A DNA stretch of 64,000 nt from Dyadobacter endophyticus (GTDB lineage: Bacteria > Bacteroidota > Bacteroidia > Cytophagales > Spirosomataceae): the NCBI RefSeq assembly GCF_014641595.1, contig NZ_BMIA01000001.1, positions 1,364,001-1,428,000 on the forward strand, given 5' to 3'. Numbering within the stretch: the stretch's first letter is position 1; every line of letters begins with the position of its first letter. Shown one piece after another: positions 35,370 through 44,413 of the stretch. The position numbers and the translations under genes are program-made. The notes under the pieces were generated by a model. The model searched no databases and was not told the DNA's origin. It saw only the letters and a list, made by a program, of their open reading frames with translations.

Positions 35370-38300
35370 ATGGAAAGAAGTAATATGATAGCTAAGGTGG
35401 CGCGGCGGGGCGCCTGGCTGATGGTTTTTATGGCCGCATGGGCGGCTGTAAATGCGCAGCGTGCAACGGAAAATTTCAAGTTCGATCACCTGACGGTCAA
35501 CGACGGACTGGCGCACAGCGACGCCATGGCGGTTACCCAAGACAGGCAGGGATTTGTGTGGGTAGGGACCAACAATGGAATCAACCGGTACGATGGCTAC
35601 CAGCTGAGCACGTATAACCTTCCGGCCGTGAATGCGGCGGGCACGTCCGCCAACCGGGTACAGGTCATGCATGTGGATGGGGCGGGCAGGATTTGGGCGG
35701 GTACCGAAGGTTCGGGCATTTACTTTTATCAGGCGGATAAAGATGAGTTTGTCAGCATTCAGGAAGCGTTTTCGGACCAGGTGGGAGCCAGCTACCGTCG
35801 GTTGGTTTGCCAAACCAGCATTCGCTCCATGGCCAGCGACCGGATCGGCAACCTTTGGGTGGCCACGGCCGATTTTGGTGTGGTAAAGGTTTGCTTCGAC
35901 GATTCCCGCCGCATTGCGGCTGTCTCGCAAATTCCGCTCACCTCCGCGCGCGCATACCATGCATTGAACGTGCTGCCCGACACGTCCGGGCATATCTGGA
36001 TCGGCACAATGGGCAGGGGTCTTTGGGTGCTGGCGCCCGGCGCAAGGAGTGCGGTAGCGGTAGCCACGCTTTCCGAACCGGACATCCGCGCCACTTACCA
36101 GGATGAGTCCGGGCGCGTCTGGATCGCCTCCGACCAGTATCTATACCAATGCAAGAGAACGGGCCATGCGATTACCTTCGAGCGTATGCCTTACAATTTT
36201 CATGGCATTCAATGCATTTCCAGCGATTCTTACCGCCGCCTGTGGATCGGGACCAACTTCGGTTTGGTGATGCTCCGGCATGTTCCCGACGATCTGCAGT
36301 CCCTTTCGGCCACCGATTTTAAGGTTTTTTTGCCGGATGAAAATGCGGTGGGCAGTATCAACTCGTCGCGCGTGCACCAGGTCGCGCAGGACTCGTTCGG
36401 CAATCTCTGGCTGGCGGCATCGTCGGGCGGGCTCAACCGGCTTCATCTGAACCCGAAGCCTTTCGGGCACCTGTACCGGCAGAAGGGCGTTACCTCGCTC
36501 GCCAATAACTATGTCAATGCCATTGCGAAAGACGAATATTCGGGGCTTATCTGGCTCGGTACGCGTAATGGACTTTCCATTTATGATCCGGCGACGGCCA
36601 AATACCAAAATCTGATGCACCGCTCGGCGGGCGGGAGCAACAGCGGCGTGGATGTATCGGCCATATTGATTACCGACCGTTATGCCTGGGTCAGCACTCG
36701 GTATGCAGGTCTGCACCTGGTCGATCGCCAGAATGGTTTTAAAATTATCCGTACACTCAAAACGGACCCTTACCCATCCTCTTATGTGAGCATCGAACGG
36801 CTGGCGGAAGACGCGAAGCATCGCGTGTGGGCGTCGGGCGTCGGCGCAGGATTATTCCTATACAATTCCGATGGCGCGCTCATTGCCAATTTCAATAAAA
36901 ATAATAGCCTCATACCCACTGATGAATGCAGTTACGTGATCTGCGAGCCTGGTTCGGACGTGATCTGGGTTAGCACAAGGAATGCGGGCGTGTTGCAGCT
37001 CCGGCTCGACGGGAACAAACTCGTGATCCTGGCACATTTCAAGCACGAGCCGGGAAATGGCAACAGCCTCAAAGTCAACTATGCCTGGCCATTGCTCAGA
37101 GATCAGGATGGTTCGGTATGGGTCGGGACCATCGGTAGAGGCCTGCATTGTATTCGGCGAAAGGGCGGCAAAACAGTGGTCGAGCGTTACGACGGACAAG
37201 TAGCGGCTAACGACATCGAGAGTATTTTGAAGGACAGTGAGGGGAATTTATGGCTTGGTTCGGACGGTCTTTACAAATTCAATCCCGCCACTCGTGGCGT
37301 GTGGCATTACCGGGTAGGGGACGGGCTGCAAAGCAATTCGTTCAAAATCGGCTCTGCGTTTAATGCAAAGGATCGCACGATGTATTTCGGCGGGACCAAC
37401 GGCGTCACTTTCTTCGACCCTGAGGATATCGCATCTAATCCGACTCCTCCGGTTGTGAGGATTACAGGCCTGAGCGTGCTGAACAAAGGTACCGGGGGCG
37501 GAGAGCAAATGGGTACTTCCATGGTGCGGCGGCCATTCAACAGTCCGGAAGGTGCGGAGATCAGGGCGTCTGAGAATGAATTTTCCATTGGATTCGTAGG
37601 GCTGAGCTACCTCACACCGGAAAAGCAACGGTATGCATTCATGCTCGAAAATTTTCATAGCGATTGGGTGTACCTGCCCACCAACCAGCGGATTGTAAGC
37701 TTTGCCAATTTGCCGGCGGGGGAATATGTATTTAAGGTAAGGGCCAGCAATGGCGACGGCGTCTGGTCGGCAGAGCCTGCTACATTGAGGATCCGGATTC
37801 TTCCGCCCTGGTACCTATCGTGGTGGGCATATGGTATTTACCTGGTGATGGCCGTTGGGGCGCTGTTGCTTTACAAGTGGGTTGCCACCAGCCGGATCAA
37901 GTTGAAGAACAAACTGGAAATACAGCAATTGCAGGTTGAGAAGGAAAAGGAAATCGCAGCAATGCGGACGCAGTTCTTTACCAGCGTTTCCCACGAGTTT
38001 CGAACGCCATTGACCCTCATCCTGGGACCGATGGAGGAGTTTATCGCATCCATGAGCGGCTCTGAGTCCATGAAAGAAAAAGTGACGCTCATGCACCGCC
38101 AAACCCGCAAACTATTGGATTTGGTCAATCAGCTGCTCAGTTTCAAGAAGGCGGAATCCGGTTACGTGAGCCTGGCGGCCAGCGAGCAGGAAGCGACCGG
38201 GTTTATTACGGAGATTTACCAGATTTTCGCCGCCAAGGCCCGTGAATGCAGTATAGATTATGTTTTTGAGGTACCCGACCACCCGGTGTCCCTGTTTTTT

Positions 38301-39605
38301 GACCCCCATAAACTGGAAATCATTCTGACTAACCTGCTATCCAACGCATTCAAATATACGCCGCCCAACGGCAGGGTGAAGTTGCAGGTTTCCTTATATG
38401 GACAGCCGGAAAGGGATGCGGTGTGGAGCGGGAGGGAGATCGTAGATAATTATCTGGAAATGACCGTTTCGGACTCTGGTTCGGGAATTGCAGGCGGCGA
38501 GTTGGATAAGATTTTTGATCCCTACTACCAGGCCGCCCATACGGGGCCGGATATGGTCGGAACTGGAATCGGCCTGGCGCTCGTCAAAGAACTCGCGCAG
38601 GCACACCATGGCGAAGTTACCGTCCTCAGTGAGGTGGGCAAAGGTTCAGCATTCACCGTGAAACTGCCCTTTGGAAGTGCACACCTTACCGACGCCGAAA
38701 TCGCCCATGAGCGGCCTGCCGAGCCGCTAAATACCCGTCAGGAACCGGACATAGCGGCAGGGCCGGCGTCAATGGCAGGGCAGGGCGGGAAGCTGCTGGT
38801 CGTAGAAGACAATGAGGACCTCGCGGAATATCTGAAAGGGGTTTTTCAGGGACATTATCAGGTTACGCTAGTAGGCGACGGAGCGTCGGCCTGGGAACTG
38901 ATGGAGGATTTGCAGCCCGACCTCGTACTCAGCGATATCATGATGCCCGGACTGAATGGTTTGCAGCTTTGCGAAAAAATCAAACACAATCCCAAAACCG
39001 CCCACATTCCTGTTGTGCTCCTGACTGCCCGGGCCGCCGCCGTGCAGGAACTGGAAGGGCTGAGCACCGGTGCCGACGACTATGTTGTCAAGCCGTTCAA
39101 TGTGCAGTTGCTATCGGCCAAAATCCGCACGTTGCTCCGGAACCGGGACATTTCGAGGGACTTCTACCAGCGTCAGATCCTGCTTCAACCCGCCAGCATC
39201 GCGATACCCGACGAGGAGCGGCTTTTCCTGGAAAAGGCCATGAAGATCGTCGAGACGAATCTAACTAACCCGGAATTTAATGTACAGGCGCTGGTGAGCC
39301 AAATGGCCATGAGTCAGTCGGTATTTTACCGGCGGATTAAAAGCCTGACGGGCCAGTCGGTGATCGAGTTCATCAAAGACATTCGCCTGAAACGCGCGGC
39401 GCAGCTGTTGAAAAGCCCGCATATGCGCATTTCGGAGGTGGCATTCCTAGTCGGTATCGAAGACCCGAAGAACTTTCGTGTGTCATTTCAGAAACTGTAC
39501 GGAAGCAGTCCGTCTCGTTACGCGAAGCTGCATGGGGAAAGTTCGCAGGAAGCGAAGGGTGGCTACCCCGACCATGCTGCGGCGGAGAAGGATGAATGGG
39601 ATTGA
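35370..39605 (+). CDS. hybrid two-component system (HTCS) regulator
   Basis: A 1411-residue one-polypeptide sensor-regulator. Order: signal peptide (1-29, ending VNAQ); two seven-bladed propellers of Reg_prop repeats, about 35-720 (FVWVGTNNGINRYDG, IWIGTMGRGLWVL, LWLGTRNGLSIYDP); Y_Y_Y domain about 745-815 (YAFMLENFHSDWVYLP); transmembrane helix about 820-842; HisKA with SHEFRTPLTLILGP near 875; HATPase with NLLSNAFKYTPP and GTGIGLALVKELA to about 1110; receiver about 1143-1260 with phosphoacceptor in LVLSDIMMPG near 1188; AraC HTH about 1288-1395 (VQALVSQMAMSQSVFYRRIK). It senses a periplasmic ligand and drives DNA binding, most likely at the divergent SusC/SusD promoter. Confidence 0.95.
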   Translation: MERSNMIAKVARRGAWLMVFMAAWAAVNAQRATENFKFDHLTVNDGLAHSDAMAVTQDRQGFVWVGTNNGINRYDGYQLSTYNLPAVNAAGTSANRVQVMHVDGAGRIWAGTEGSGIYFYQADKDEFVSIQEAFSDQVGASYRRLVCQTSIRSMASDRIGNLWVATADFGVVKVCFDDSRRIAAVSQIPLTSARAYHALNVLPDTSGHIWIGTMGRGLWVLAPGARSAVAVATLSEPDIRATYQDESGRVWIASDQYLYQCKRTGHAITFERMPYNFHGIQCISSDSYRRLWIGTNFGLVMLRHVPDDLQSLSATDFKVFLPDENAVGSINSSRVHQVAQDSFGNLWLAASSGGLNRLHLNPKPFGHLYRQKGVTSLANNYVNAIAKDEYSGLIWLGTRNGLSIYDPATAKYQNLMHRSAGGSNSGVDVSAILITDRYAWVSTRYAGLHLVDRQNGFKIIRTLKTDPYPSSYVSIERLAEDAKHRVWASGVGAGLFLYNSDGALIANFNKNNSLIPTDECSYVICEPGSDVIWVSTRNAGVLQLRLDGNKLVILAHFKHEPGNGNSLKVNYAWPLLRDQDGSVWVGTIGRGLHCIRRKGGKTVVERYDGQVAANDIESILKDSEGNLWLGSDGLYKFNPATRGVWHYRVGDGLQSNSFKIGSAFNAKDRTMYFGGTNGVTFFDPEDIASNPTPPVVRITGLSVLNKGTGGGEQMGTSMVRRPFNSPEGAEIRASENEFSIGFVGLSYLTPEKQRYAFMLENFHSDWVYLPTNQRIVSFANLPAGEYVFKVRASNGDGVWSAEPATLRIRILPPWYLSWWAYGIYLVMAVGALLLYKWVATSRIKLKNKLEIQQLQVEKEKEIAAMRTQFFTSVSHEFRTPLTLILGPMEEFIASMSGSESMKEKVTLMHRQTRKLLDLVNQLLSFKKAESGYVSLAASEQEATGFITEIYQIFAAKARECSIDYVFEVPDHPVSLFFDPHKLEIILTNLLSNAFKYTPPNGRVKLQVSLYGQPERDAVWSGREIVDNYLEMTVSDSGSGIAGGELDKIFDPYYQAAHTGPDMVGTGIGLALVKELAQAHHGEVTVLSEVGKGSAFTVKLPFGSAHLTDAEIAHERPAEPLNTRQEPDIAAGPASMAGQGGKLLVVEDNEDLAEYLKGVFQGHYQVTLVGDGASAWELMEDLQPDLVLSDIMMPGLNGLQLCEKIKHNPKTAHIPVVLLTARAAAVQELEGLSTGADDYVVKPFNVQLLSAKIRTLLRNRDISRDFYQRQILLQPASIAIPDEERLFLEKAMKIVETNLTNPEFNVQALVSQMAMSQSVFYRRIKSLTGQSVIEFIKDIRLKRAAQLLKSPHMRISEVAFLVGIEDPKNFRVSFQKLYGSSPSRYAKLHGESSQEAKGGYPDHAAAEKDEWD

Positions 39606-39717
39606 CCAAAAGCCACCTCCAAGGTGCCGATTCTTACCGCCGATTATCTGTCGCCCAATCCACTTACGTACCCGTTTGATGCGTCTTTCATCTGGATACA
39701 GACTTCGGCGATTTCTT

Positions 39718-40578
39718 TCAAAGGAGTTGTGTCCCCAAAAAGCTGGCCCGGAAACTGGACGGCGATTCGCCTGTCTTGGTCATAAATAGCCTGCTGAAAT
39801 AGGCCGGGTCGTCGTAACCAAGATTGTAGGCGATTTCCTTTGCTGTGAGGGAAGTATGCGCCAGCAGGCGTTTCGCTTCCAGGATAATGCGGTTTTTAAT
39901 CACCTCATTAGGCTGCGGCAGCCGCAGGCGGTTGAATTTATGTGTGATGGTTTTGGGCGCCATGCATAGGAAATCCGCGTAATCGGCGACGGTGTGTTTG
40001 GATTTATAATGCTCTTCCACGAGCCGGGTGAATTTGCGAAAAAATTCCAGATCACTTTGCTGATCAGTCACATCATGGGTCAAATGTTGCTTTTTCCATG
40101 AGCGCGTGGCGCGAATGAGCAATTGTTTGAGATACGTCCTGACCATTTCTTCCAGCGAACTGTCGTTGAGATTGAATTCCTGGATCACTTCCTTGAATAA
40201 ACCTCCGAGGAAAGCGTTTTCGGCCTCCGACAGCTCCACTTTGGGCATATTCCTGATGTTATTAAACAGCAGTCCATCACACGCAACCTCCTGATCATGA
40301 ATCTGAATGCAGTAAAAATCACGGTTGTAGAAGATGAAATAACCGCTTTCCTCGCCAGCTGCTTCTAATTGAAGAAATTGATTGGGACTGATAAAAAACA
40401 GTGTGGGTTGCTGCGTCTCGTAACAGGCAAAATCTACCCTCAACTTATAGCCGGCGGGCAGATACAGGATTTTGATGTATTCCTTGTAAGCAGGCCCATT
40501 GATCGCATCCGTTTGCTCCTGACTCACATGCAGCAATCCCAACGTCTTTAAATTGTTGTTGAAAACGGTTGTACTCAT
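39718..40578 (-). CDS. AraC-family transcriptional regulator
   Basis: A 286-residue protein: an N-terminal cupin-like ligand domain (ILYLPAGYKLRVDFACYE, LFFISPNQFLQL) and a C-terminal AraC HTH (HTVADYADFLCMAPKTITHKF...SLTAKEIAYNLGYDDPAYFSRLFMTKTG, quoted in parts). It belongs to the group usually placed next to alpha/beta hydrolase, SDR or cupin genes. Downstream of the hydrolase at 40674 on the same strand and separated from it by a terminator hairpin, so it is probably transcribed alone. Confidence 0.85.
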   Translation of the reverse strand: MSTTVFNNNLKTLGLLHVSQEQTDAINGPAYKEYIKILYLPAGYKLRVDFACYETQQPTLFFISPNQFLQLEAAGEESGYFIFYNRDFYCIQIHDQEVACDGLLFNNIRNMPKVELSEAENAFLGGLFKEVIQEFNLNDSSLEEMVRTYLKQLLIRATRSWKKQHLTHDVTDQQSDLEFFRKFTRLVEEHYKSKHTVADYADFLCMAPKTITHKFNRLRLPQPNEVIKNRIILEAKRLLAHTSLTAKEIAYNLGYDDPAYFSRLFMTKTGESPSSFRASFLGTQLL

Positions 40579-40624
40579 GGCTGTATACGCTTTTTAGATT
40601 GCAGGATTCTTATTGTTTAAAATA

Positions 40625-40661
40625 GGTAAAAACCTGTGAAGCGATGATTTGCTTCACAGGT
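40625..40661 (-). terminator. Rho-independent terminator of the alpha/beta hydrolase gene
   Basis: ACCTGTGAAGC (40632-40642) pairs perfectly with GCTTCACAGGT (40651-40661), an 11-bp stem; on the minus strand the stem is followed by TTTT. It sits 13 bp past the hydrolase stop and before the AraC start. Confidence 0.75.
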
Positions 40662-40673
40662 GAAATCGTTTAA

Positions 40674-41579
40674 TTAGTTTCTGGCAAATTTTTCTAGTTC
40701 GGAGTTGAATTTATCCATTTCTTCCAAAAACAACCCGTGTCCGGCTTTCTCAAATTTCACGATATAAGAACCTTTGATGGCTTTGTTGAGTTGTTCGGCC
40801 TGAGCGAAGTCACACAATTTGTCATTCACACCATGGAATATCGCAACCGGCATTTTGATTTTCCCAAGCACAGGACGAAGATCCAGGTTACCTAATGCTG
40901 TAATAGCCTGAGTAGTAGCGTAAGGTGATGCATTCAGGTTGATGCTTTCCAACCATTTGATTGATTCCGGTGAAAGTCCGCCTTCCTGGCCTTCAAATGC
41001 TTTTCCAAAGCCTGCTATAAGTTGCTCCCGATTGGTTTTGGTTTGTTTGATAAGATCCGCTGCGCCTTGATCCGTGATGCCGTAAGGATGGCCTTCACGT
41101 TGTTTCCATGATGGTCCTGTTGCACCGAATACGACCAACTTCTTGATATGCGCACCATTATATTTCGTTACAAAGTGAAGGGTTACCGCGCTTCCCATTG
41201 AGAATCCGCCTAACGTTGCGTTTTCGATTTTCAGTTTTTCAAGAACCACTTTGATGTCATCGGAGAAAGTGTCGAAGTCATATTTTCCGTAAGGTCTGTC
41301 TGATTTCCCAAAGCCGCGAAGGGAAATACCGATGACCCTGAACCCTTTCTCCACCAGATATTGGTATTGATATTCGTACATTTCATTGTTCAGCGGCCAT
41401 CCGTGGATGAGCACGACAGGCTGGCCTTCGCCGAGGTCGATCACGTGCAGCTTTACATTTTTCTCAACTTCAATGTATTCTTCTCGTCCCAGTGATGCGG
41501 GCTTGCGTGTTTGTGCGAAAAGGAATTGGCTTTGGATAAAAGTGAATAGGAATGCGATGGTCAAGGCAATGGTTTTCAT
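40674..41579 (-). CDS. secreted serine alpha/beta hydrolase (non-heme chloroperoxidase/esterase-like)
   Basis: A 301-residue protein with a signal peptide (MKTIALTIAFLFTFIQSQFLFAQ shortened: IALTIAFLFTFIQSQFLFAQ). It shows HGWPLNNEMYEYQ, a serine nucleophile in GGFSMGSAV near residue 125, an acidic residue in HGVNDKLCD near 248 and His in KAGHGLFLEE near 283, the triad of the perhydrolase/chloroperoxidase-like branch. Substrate unknown. A 23-bp perfect palindrome lies 29 bp upstream of its start. Confidence 0.82.
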   Translation of the reverse strand: MKTIALTIAFLFTFIQSQFLFAQTRKPASLGREEYIEVEKNVKLHVIDLGEGQPVVLIHGWPLNNEMYEYQYQYLVEKGFRVIGISLRGFGKSDRPYGKYDFDTFSDDIKVVLEKLKIENATLGGFSMGSAVTLHFVTKYNGAHIKKLVVFGATGPSWKQREGHPYGITDQGAADLIKQTKTNREQLIAGFGKAFEGQEGGLSPESIKWLESINLNASPYATTQAITALGNLDLRPVLGKIKMPVAIFHGVNDKLCDFAQAEQLNKAIKGSYIVKFEKAGHGLFLEEMDKFNSELEKFARN

Positions 41580-41607
41580 CTGAGTAATAAGTTTGAATTT
41601 CTAAGTT

Positions 41608-41630
41608 AATCTGCTAACCGTTAGCAGATT
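41608..41630. promoter_or_regulatory. 23-bp perfect palindrome, operator candidate for the hydrolase gene
   Basis: AATCTGCTAAC (41608-41618), a single C, then GTTAGCAGATT (41620-41630): 11-bp arms without a mismatch, 29 bp upstream of the hydrolase ATG. The size and symmetry fit a TetR- or MarR-type dimer. No regulator of those families is in the window, so the cognate protein is unknown. Confidence 0.7.
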
Positions 41631-41727
41631 GTCGCTGTGTTTTGACATTACAAAGGTGGCAGGTAAAACGGCCCGGAAGAATGGATAAAAGGCAATGCGC
41701 CTTGTACATTTTTCCCGACAGGTGAAA

Positions 41728-42657
41728 TTATGGCTTGTAGAAAGTCGAAAGTTGATCCAATCGCTGGCTGACCAGCGCATTTTTCATGGGTTCAAACCGC
41801 GCCAGCTCCACATTATTTTTGGTAACGACGATATAAAATGGCTGATTTAACTTATTGGTGAGGTGGTAAATAGTGGCGAGCTCGGCGATATCCTCGGACC
41901 ACGCCGCCATTGCATATAAAGAAGGAAACGGCGTTTTCGAGAGCTGGCTATAAACATCAGGCGCCAGGCTGATCGGCACTGGTTTTCCGCTTCGGAAACG
42001 GGTTTGTTCCAGCAGAGAATCAATGTATGGATCGGCAGGCTTATTCATCAGTCGCCAAATGTCTTTTGTAAAAGGCGTGGGTTCCACGATTGCATTTGCA
42101 TCCTCGGGATGCGGGGTAATCCCGGTCACTACGTCGACGATGTGCGTGGCCTCGTGTAACAGCACATAAATGATCCCGTCCATCTTGCCTCCTTCTACGC
42201 GCACGCTATAATTGGAGTCTGCCCCCTGCTTGAAACAGGTATTTTCTTTCCATGTTGCCCACTGAGATATGTCCTCGTCCAATAAGCTGGCCCGAAAGGT
42301 AATGTTGAACATTTTCGTTTTACCAGATGTGTCAACCGGTGAGGTTAATGCCGTGTTCGGCATGTTATCCATGAAGCTGATGCTTTGCAGATGTTGTTTC
42401 AAAATGCGCTGATGCAGTGGCGGCAATAGTGTAAAAGCATGATTTACTTTCTCTTTTTCAGTTGGTGTCAATGTATGGTTAACCGGCTTCATGCCAGCCT
42501 CGCGGAAACTTTTGAAAACACTTTCAGGTGCAATTTGTATCCGTTGAGAAGGATCTTTTTGAAGAGAGGAATCTAACTTTTGTGCAAAAGTAAAAGTTGA
42601 GTAAAACAGCATGAAGAAAGCTGCCATTGACAATTTGAACCCCAATTTTCTGATCAT
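41728..42657 (-). CDS. secreted HEXXH putative metallopeptidase
   Basis: A 309-residue protein. The ATG at 42657 starts a signal peptide (RKLGFKLSMAAFFMLFYSTF followed by TFAQ); the frame upstream is not protein-like. The only recognised motif is a zincin signature VLLHEATHIVD near residue 168, with an acidic WSEDIAELATIYHL about 100 residues later that could hold the third zinc ligand. The fold beyond that is not identified. It lies in a minus-strand block with the NTF2, SDR and hydrolase genes. Confidence 0.6.
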   Translation of the reverse strand: MIRKLGFKLSMAAFFMLFYSTFTFAQKLDSSLQKDPSQRIQIAPESVFKSFREAGMKPVNHTLTPTEKEKVNHAFTLLPPLHQRILKQHLQSISFMDNMPNTALTSPVDTSGKTKMFNITFRASLLDEDISQWATWKENTCFKQGADSNYSVRVEGGKMDGIIYVLLHEATHIVDVVTGITPHPEDANAIVEPTPFTKDIWRLMNKPADPYIDSLLEQTRFRSGKPVPISLAPDVYSQLSKTPFPSLYAMAAWSEDIAELATIYHLTNKLNQPFYIVVTKNNVELARFEPMKNALVSQRLDQLSTFYKP

Positions 42658-42747
42658 AAATGCTTTCAATATTTGAGCTGTAAAAGATTCGCAGGAAGGC
42701 ATTTCGGATCGCCTCAACGCATTCCTGCGAATTGGAATACTAAACTA

Positions 42748-43077
42748 TTAATCCGTAATCTTCAACGAACCAATAGAAGAACCATCCAGTTCAAGGTGAT
42801 AATTCATCACGGCCGGACTGCCTGGAAATGTGCCGCTTACTTCTACGGTAAGTTTTCCTTTTGAGCCGGTTTGCGTAAAATCGACGGGCGTCAACTGCAT
42901 GTTATACTTTTCAGTCGCCGCTTGTATCCACTCTTTAATTTCCTCTCTACCCGAATAGGACGATCCTTCATCGGAAACGGTTGCGTGCTCTGTAAAGTAA
43001 CTGGCAAATGCTGTGCTGTCCGATTCGTTTTGCGCTTTAATAAAGCCTTCTATATTTTCAGGAAGTTTCATAATCAT
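42748..43077 (-). CDS. SnoaL-like/NTF2-fold protein
   Basis: A 109-residue protein with the short NTF2-like pattern FIKAQNESDSTAFASYFTEH (helix and conserved acidic loop) and GREEIKEWIQAATEKYNM, followed by antiparallel strands (LTVEVSGTFPGSPAVMNYHL). Family members of this size are mostly uncharacterised. It follows the SDR gene by 59 bp, so the two form a likely operon under the HxlR operator at 43998. Confidence 0.78.
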   Translation of the reverse strand: MIMKLPENIEGFIKAQNESDSTAFASYFTEHATVSDEGSSYSGREEIKEWIQAATEKYNMQLTPVDFTQTGSKGKLTVEVSGTFPGSPAVMNYHLELDGSSIGSLKITD

Positions 43078-43136
43078 GAATGTTTATGTTAATTAAAAAT
43101 TGGTTTTTGTATTGAAATGAAATTGTAAATGCTTGC

Positions 43137-43925
43137 TTAAATCGTAGGAATTGTGCCACCGTCAATCACATATTCACTACCGGTCAGGTACGCCGCCCGG
43201 GGTGAAACCAGGAAGCCCACGAGCTCAGCCACTTCTTCGGGCCAAGCCGCTCTGCCGAATGGAATGCCGCCTAATGCATCCATTACACTGTTTGCGGCTT
43301 CTTCCGCAGTGCCACCTGAACTTCTGGCGATACGTTCCATCATCCTGGTCGATGCATCGGTCATAATCCAGCCCGGCGACACGGTGAGCACGCGCACGCC
43401 TTTCGGTGCAACTTCATTCGATAAGCTTTTACTATAATTGGCCAAAGCTGCTTTCGCTGCCGCGTAGGGCAATGTGGAGTCATATAGGGGTAATTTCGCC
43501 TGGATGGATGCGATGTGAATAATTACGCCTTCGTGGCGCTCGATCATGCCGGGCAAAAAGCCACGGTCCAGTCGCACAGGCGCTAGTAGATTGGTTTGAA
43601 AAGATCCTTCCCAATCACTGTCGGAAAGCACAGCAAAACCACCGCCCGGCGTTTCGGAGCCACCCATATTATTGATCAGGATGTCCAGGTGGCCGAATTT
43701 TTCAAGTATCTCGTTGACCACCTTCTGGGTCCCGTCCGGCTTGCTTAAATCTGCGGCTATAAAATGAGTGCCGTTGTTTTCGTCCTCCGGCTTGTTTCTA
43801 GCGGTAATGATCACCGTTGCGCCCGCTTTCAAAAGACGGTCGGCGATGGCCTTCCCGGCTCCTTTGCTTCCGCCTGTTACCAGGGCGATTTTATCTTTCA
43901 GTTCGTTTTCAAAATTAAAGTCCAT
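43137..43925 (-). CDS. short-chain dehydrogenase/reductase (SDR)
   Basis: A 262-residue Rossmann enzyme; I used the ATG at 43925 (MDFNFENELKDKIALVTGG). Cofactor motif TGGSKGAGKAI near residue 16, NNMGGSE in the NNAG position near 89, catalytic Ser in IIHIASIQAK near 143 and YAAAK (Tyr/Lys) near 158. It reduces or oxidises a hydroxyl or carbonyl with NAD(P)H. Divergent to the HxlR gene at 44054, with a perfect palindrome between them, so it is probably an HxlR-controlled electrophile or aldehyde response gene. Confidence 0.88.
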   Translation of the reverse strand: MDFNFENELKDKIALVTGGSKGAGKAIADRLLKAGATVIITARNKPEDENNGTHFIAADLSKPDGTQKVVNEILEKFGHLDILINNMGGSETPGGGFAVLSDSDWEGSFQTNLLAPVRLDRGFLPGMIERHEGVIIHIASIQAKLPLYDSTLPYAAAKAALANYSKSLSNEVAPKGVRVLTVSPGWIMTDASTRMMERIARSSGGTAEEAANSVMDALGGIPFGRAAWPEEVAELVGFLVSPRAAYLTGSEYVIDGGTIPTI

Positions 43926-43997
43926 GACCTTGTTGATTTGTTTAGGACAAATTTCAGCACAATGCATATTGCTGACAAGTACGGATTTACGATTCAG

Positions 43998-44019
43998 ATA
44001 GGGATAAATTTATCCCTAT
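43998..44019. promoter_or_regulatory. 22-bp perfect palindrome between SDR and HxlR genes, operator candidate
   Basis: ATAGGGATAAA directly abuts TTTATCCCTAT (43998-44019), a perfect 11-bp inverted repeat. Just after it is a Bacteroidota-type promoter for the HxlR gene: TTG at 44019-44021 and TATATTTGC at 44042-44050, 20 bp apart, so bound repressor would block it. The core matches the palindrome at 46241. Confidence 0.8.
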
Positions 44020-44053
44020 TGAACCGGCAAATGCATATGTTTATATTTGCAGT

Positions 44054-44413
44054 ATGTACGAAAGAAAGACAATGCCCGACCTGAATTGCGGGCTCGACCT
44101 GATTGGTGAAGTGCTTTATGGCAAATGGAAAATGCGGCTTTTGTGGTTTATCAACGAAGGTTTTCAACGCCCCAGCGAGCTGCAACGGAAAATTCCGGGA
44201 GCGTCCCGCCGGGTGTTGAACGTGCAATTAAAAGAGCTTGAAAACCACGAGCTGGTTGGAAAGGTGATCTATCCCGTTGTCCCACCCAAAGTCGAGTATT
44301 ATCTCACCGATTTCGGAAAGTCACTCATTCCCGTCATCGGCGCCATCGGGCAGTGGGGCGACCAGCATGACCAGCGCTTGCGGACACTTATCGAAAAGAA
44401 CATTCAGTCTTAG
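44054..44413 (+). CDS. HxlR-family winged-helix regulator (paralogue 1)
   Basis: A 119-residue protein: LNCGLDLIGEVLYGKWKMRLLWFI with the GKWK hallmark, RPSELQRKIPGASRRVLNVQLKELE recognition region, and YPVVPPKVEYYLTDFGKSL wing. It begins MYERK and is clearly related to the regulator at 45823 (MYEKK start, similar RRVLN.QLKELE and PPKVEY.LT blocks). It is divergent to the SDR gene and has an operator-like palindrome in its promoter. Its last 26 bp overlap the convergent condensation-like gene. Confidence 0.88.
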   Translation: MYERKTMPDLNCGLDLIGEVLYGKWKMRLLWFINEGFQRPSELQRKIPGASRRVLNVQLKELENHELVGKVIYPVVPPKVEYYLTDFGKSLIPVIGAIGQWGDQHDQRLRTLIEKNIQS

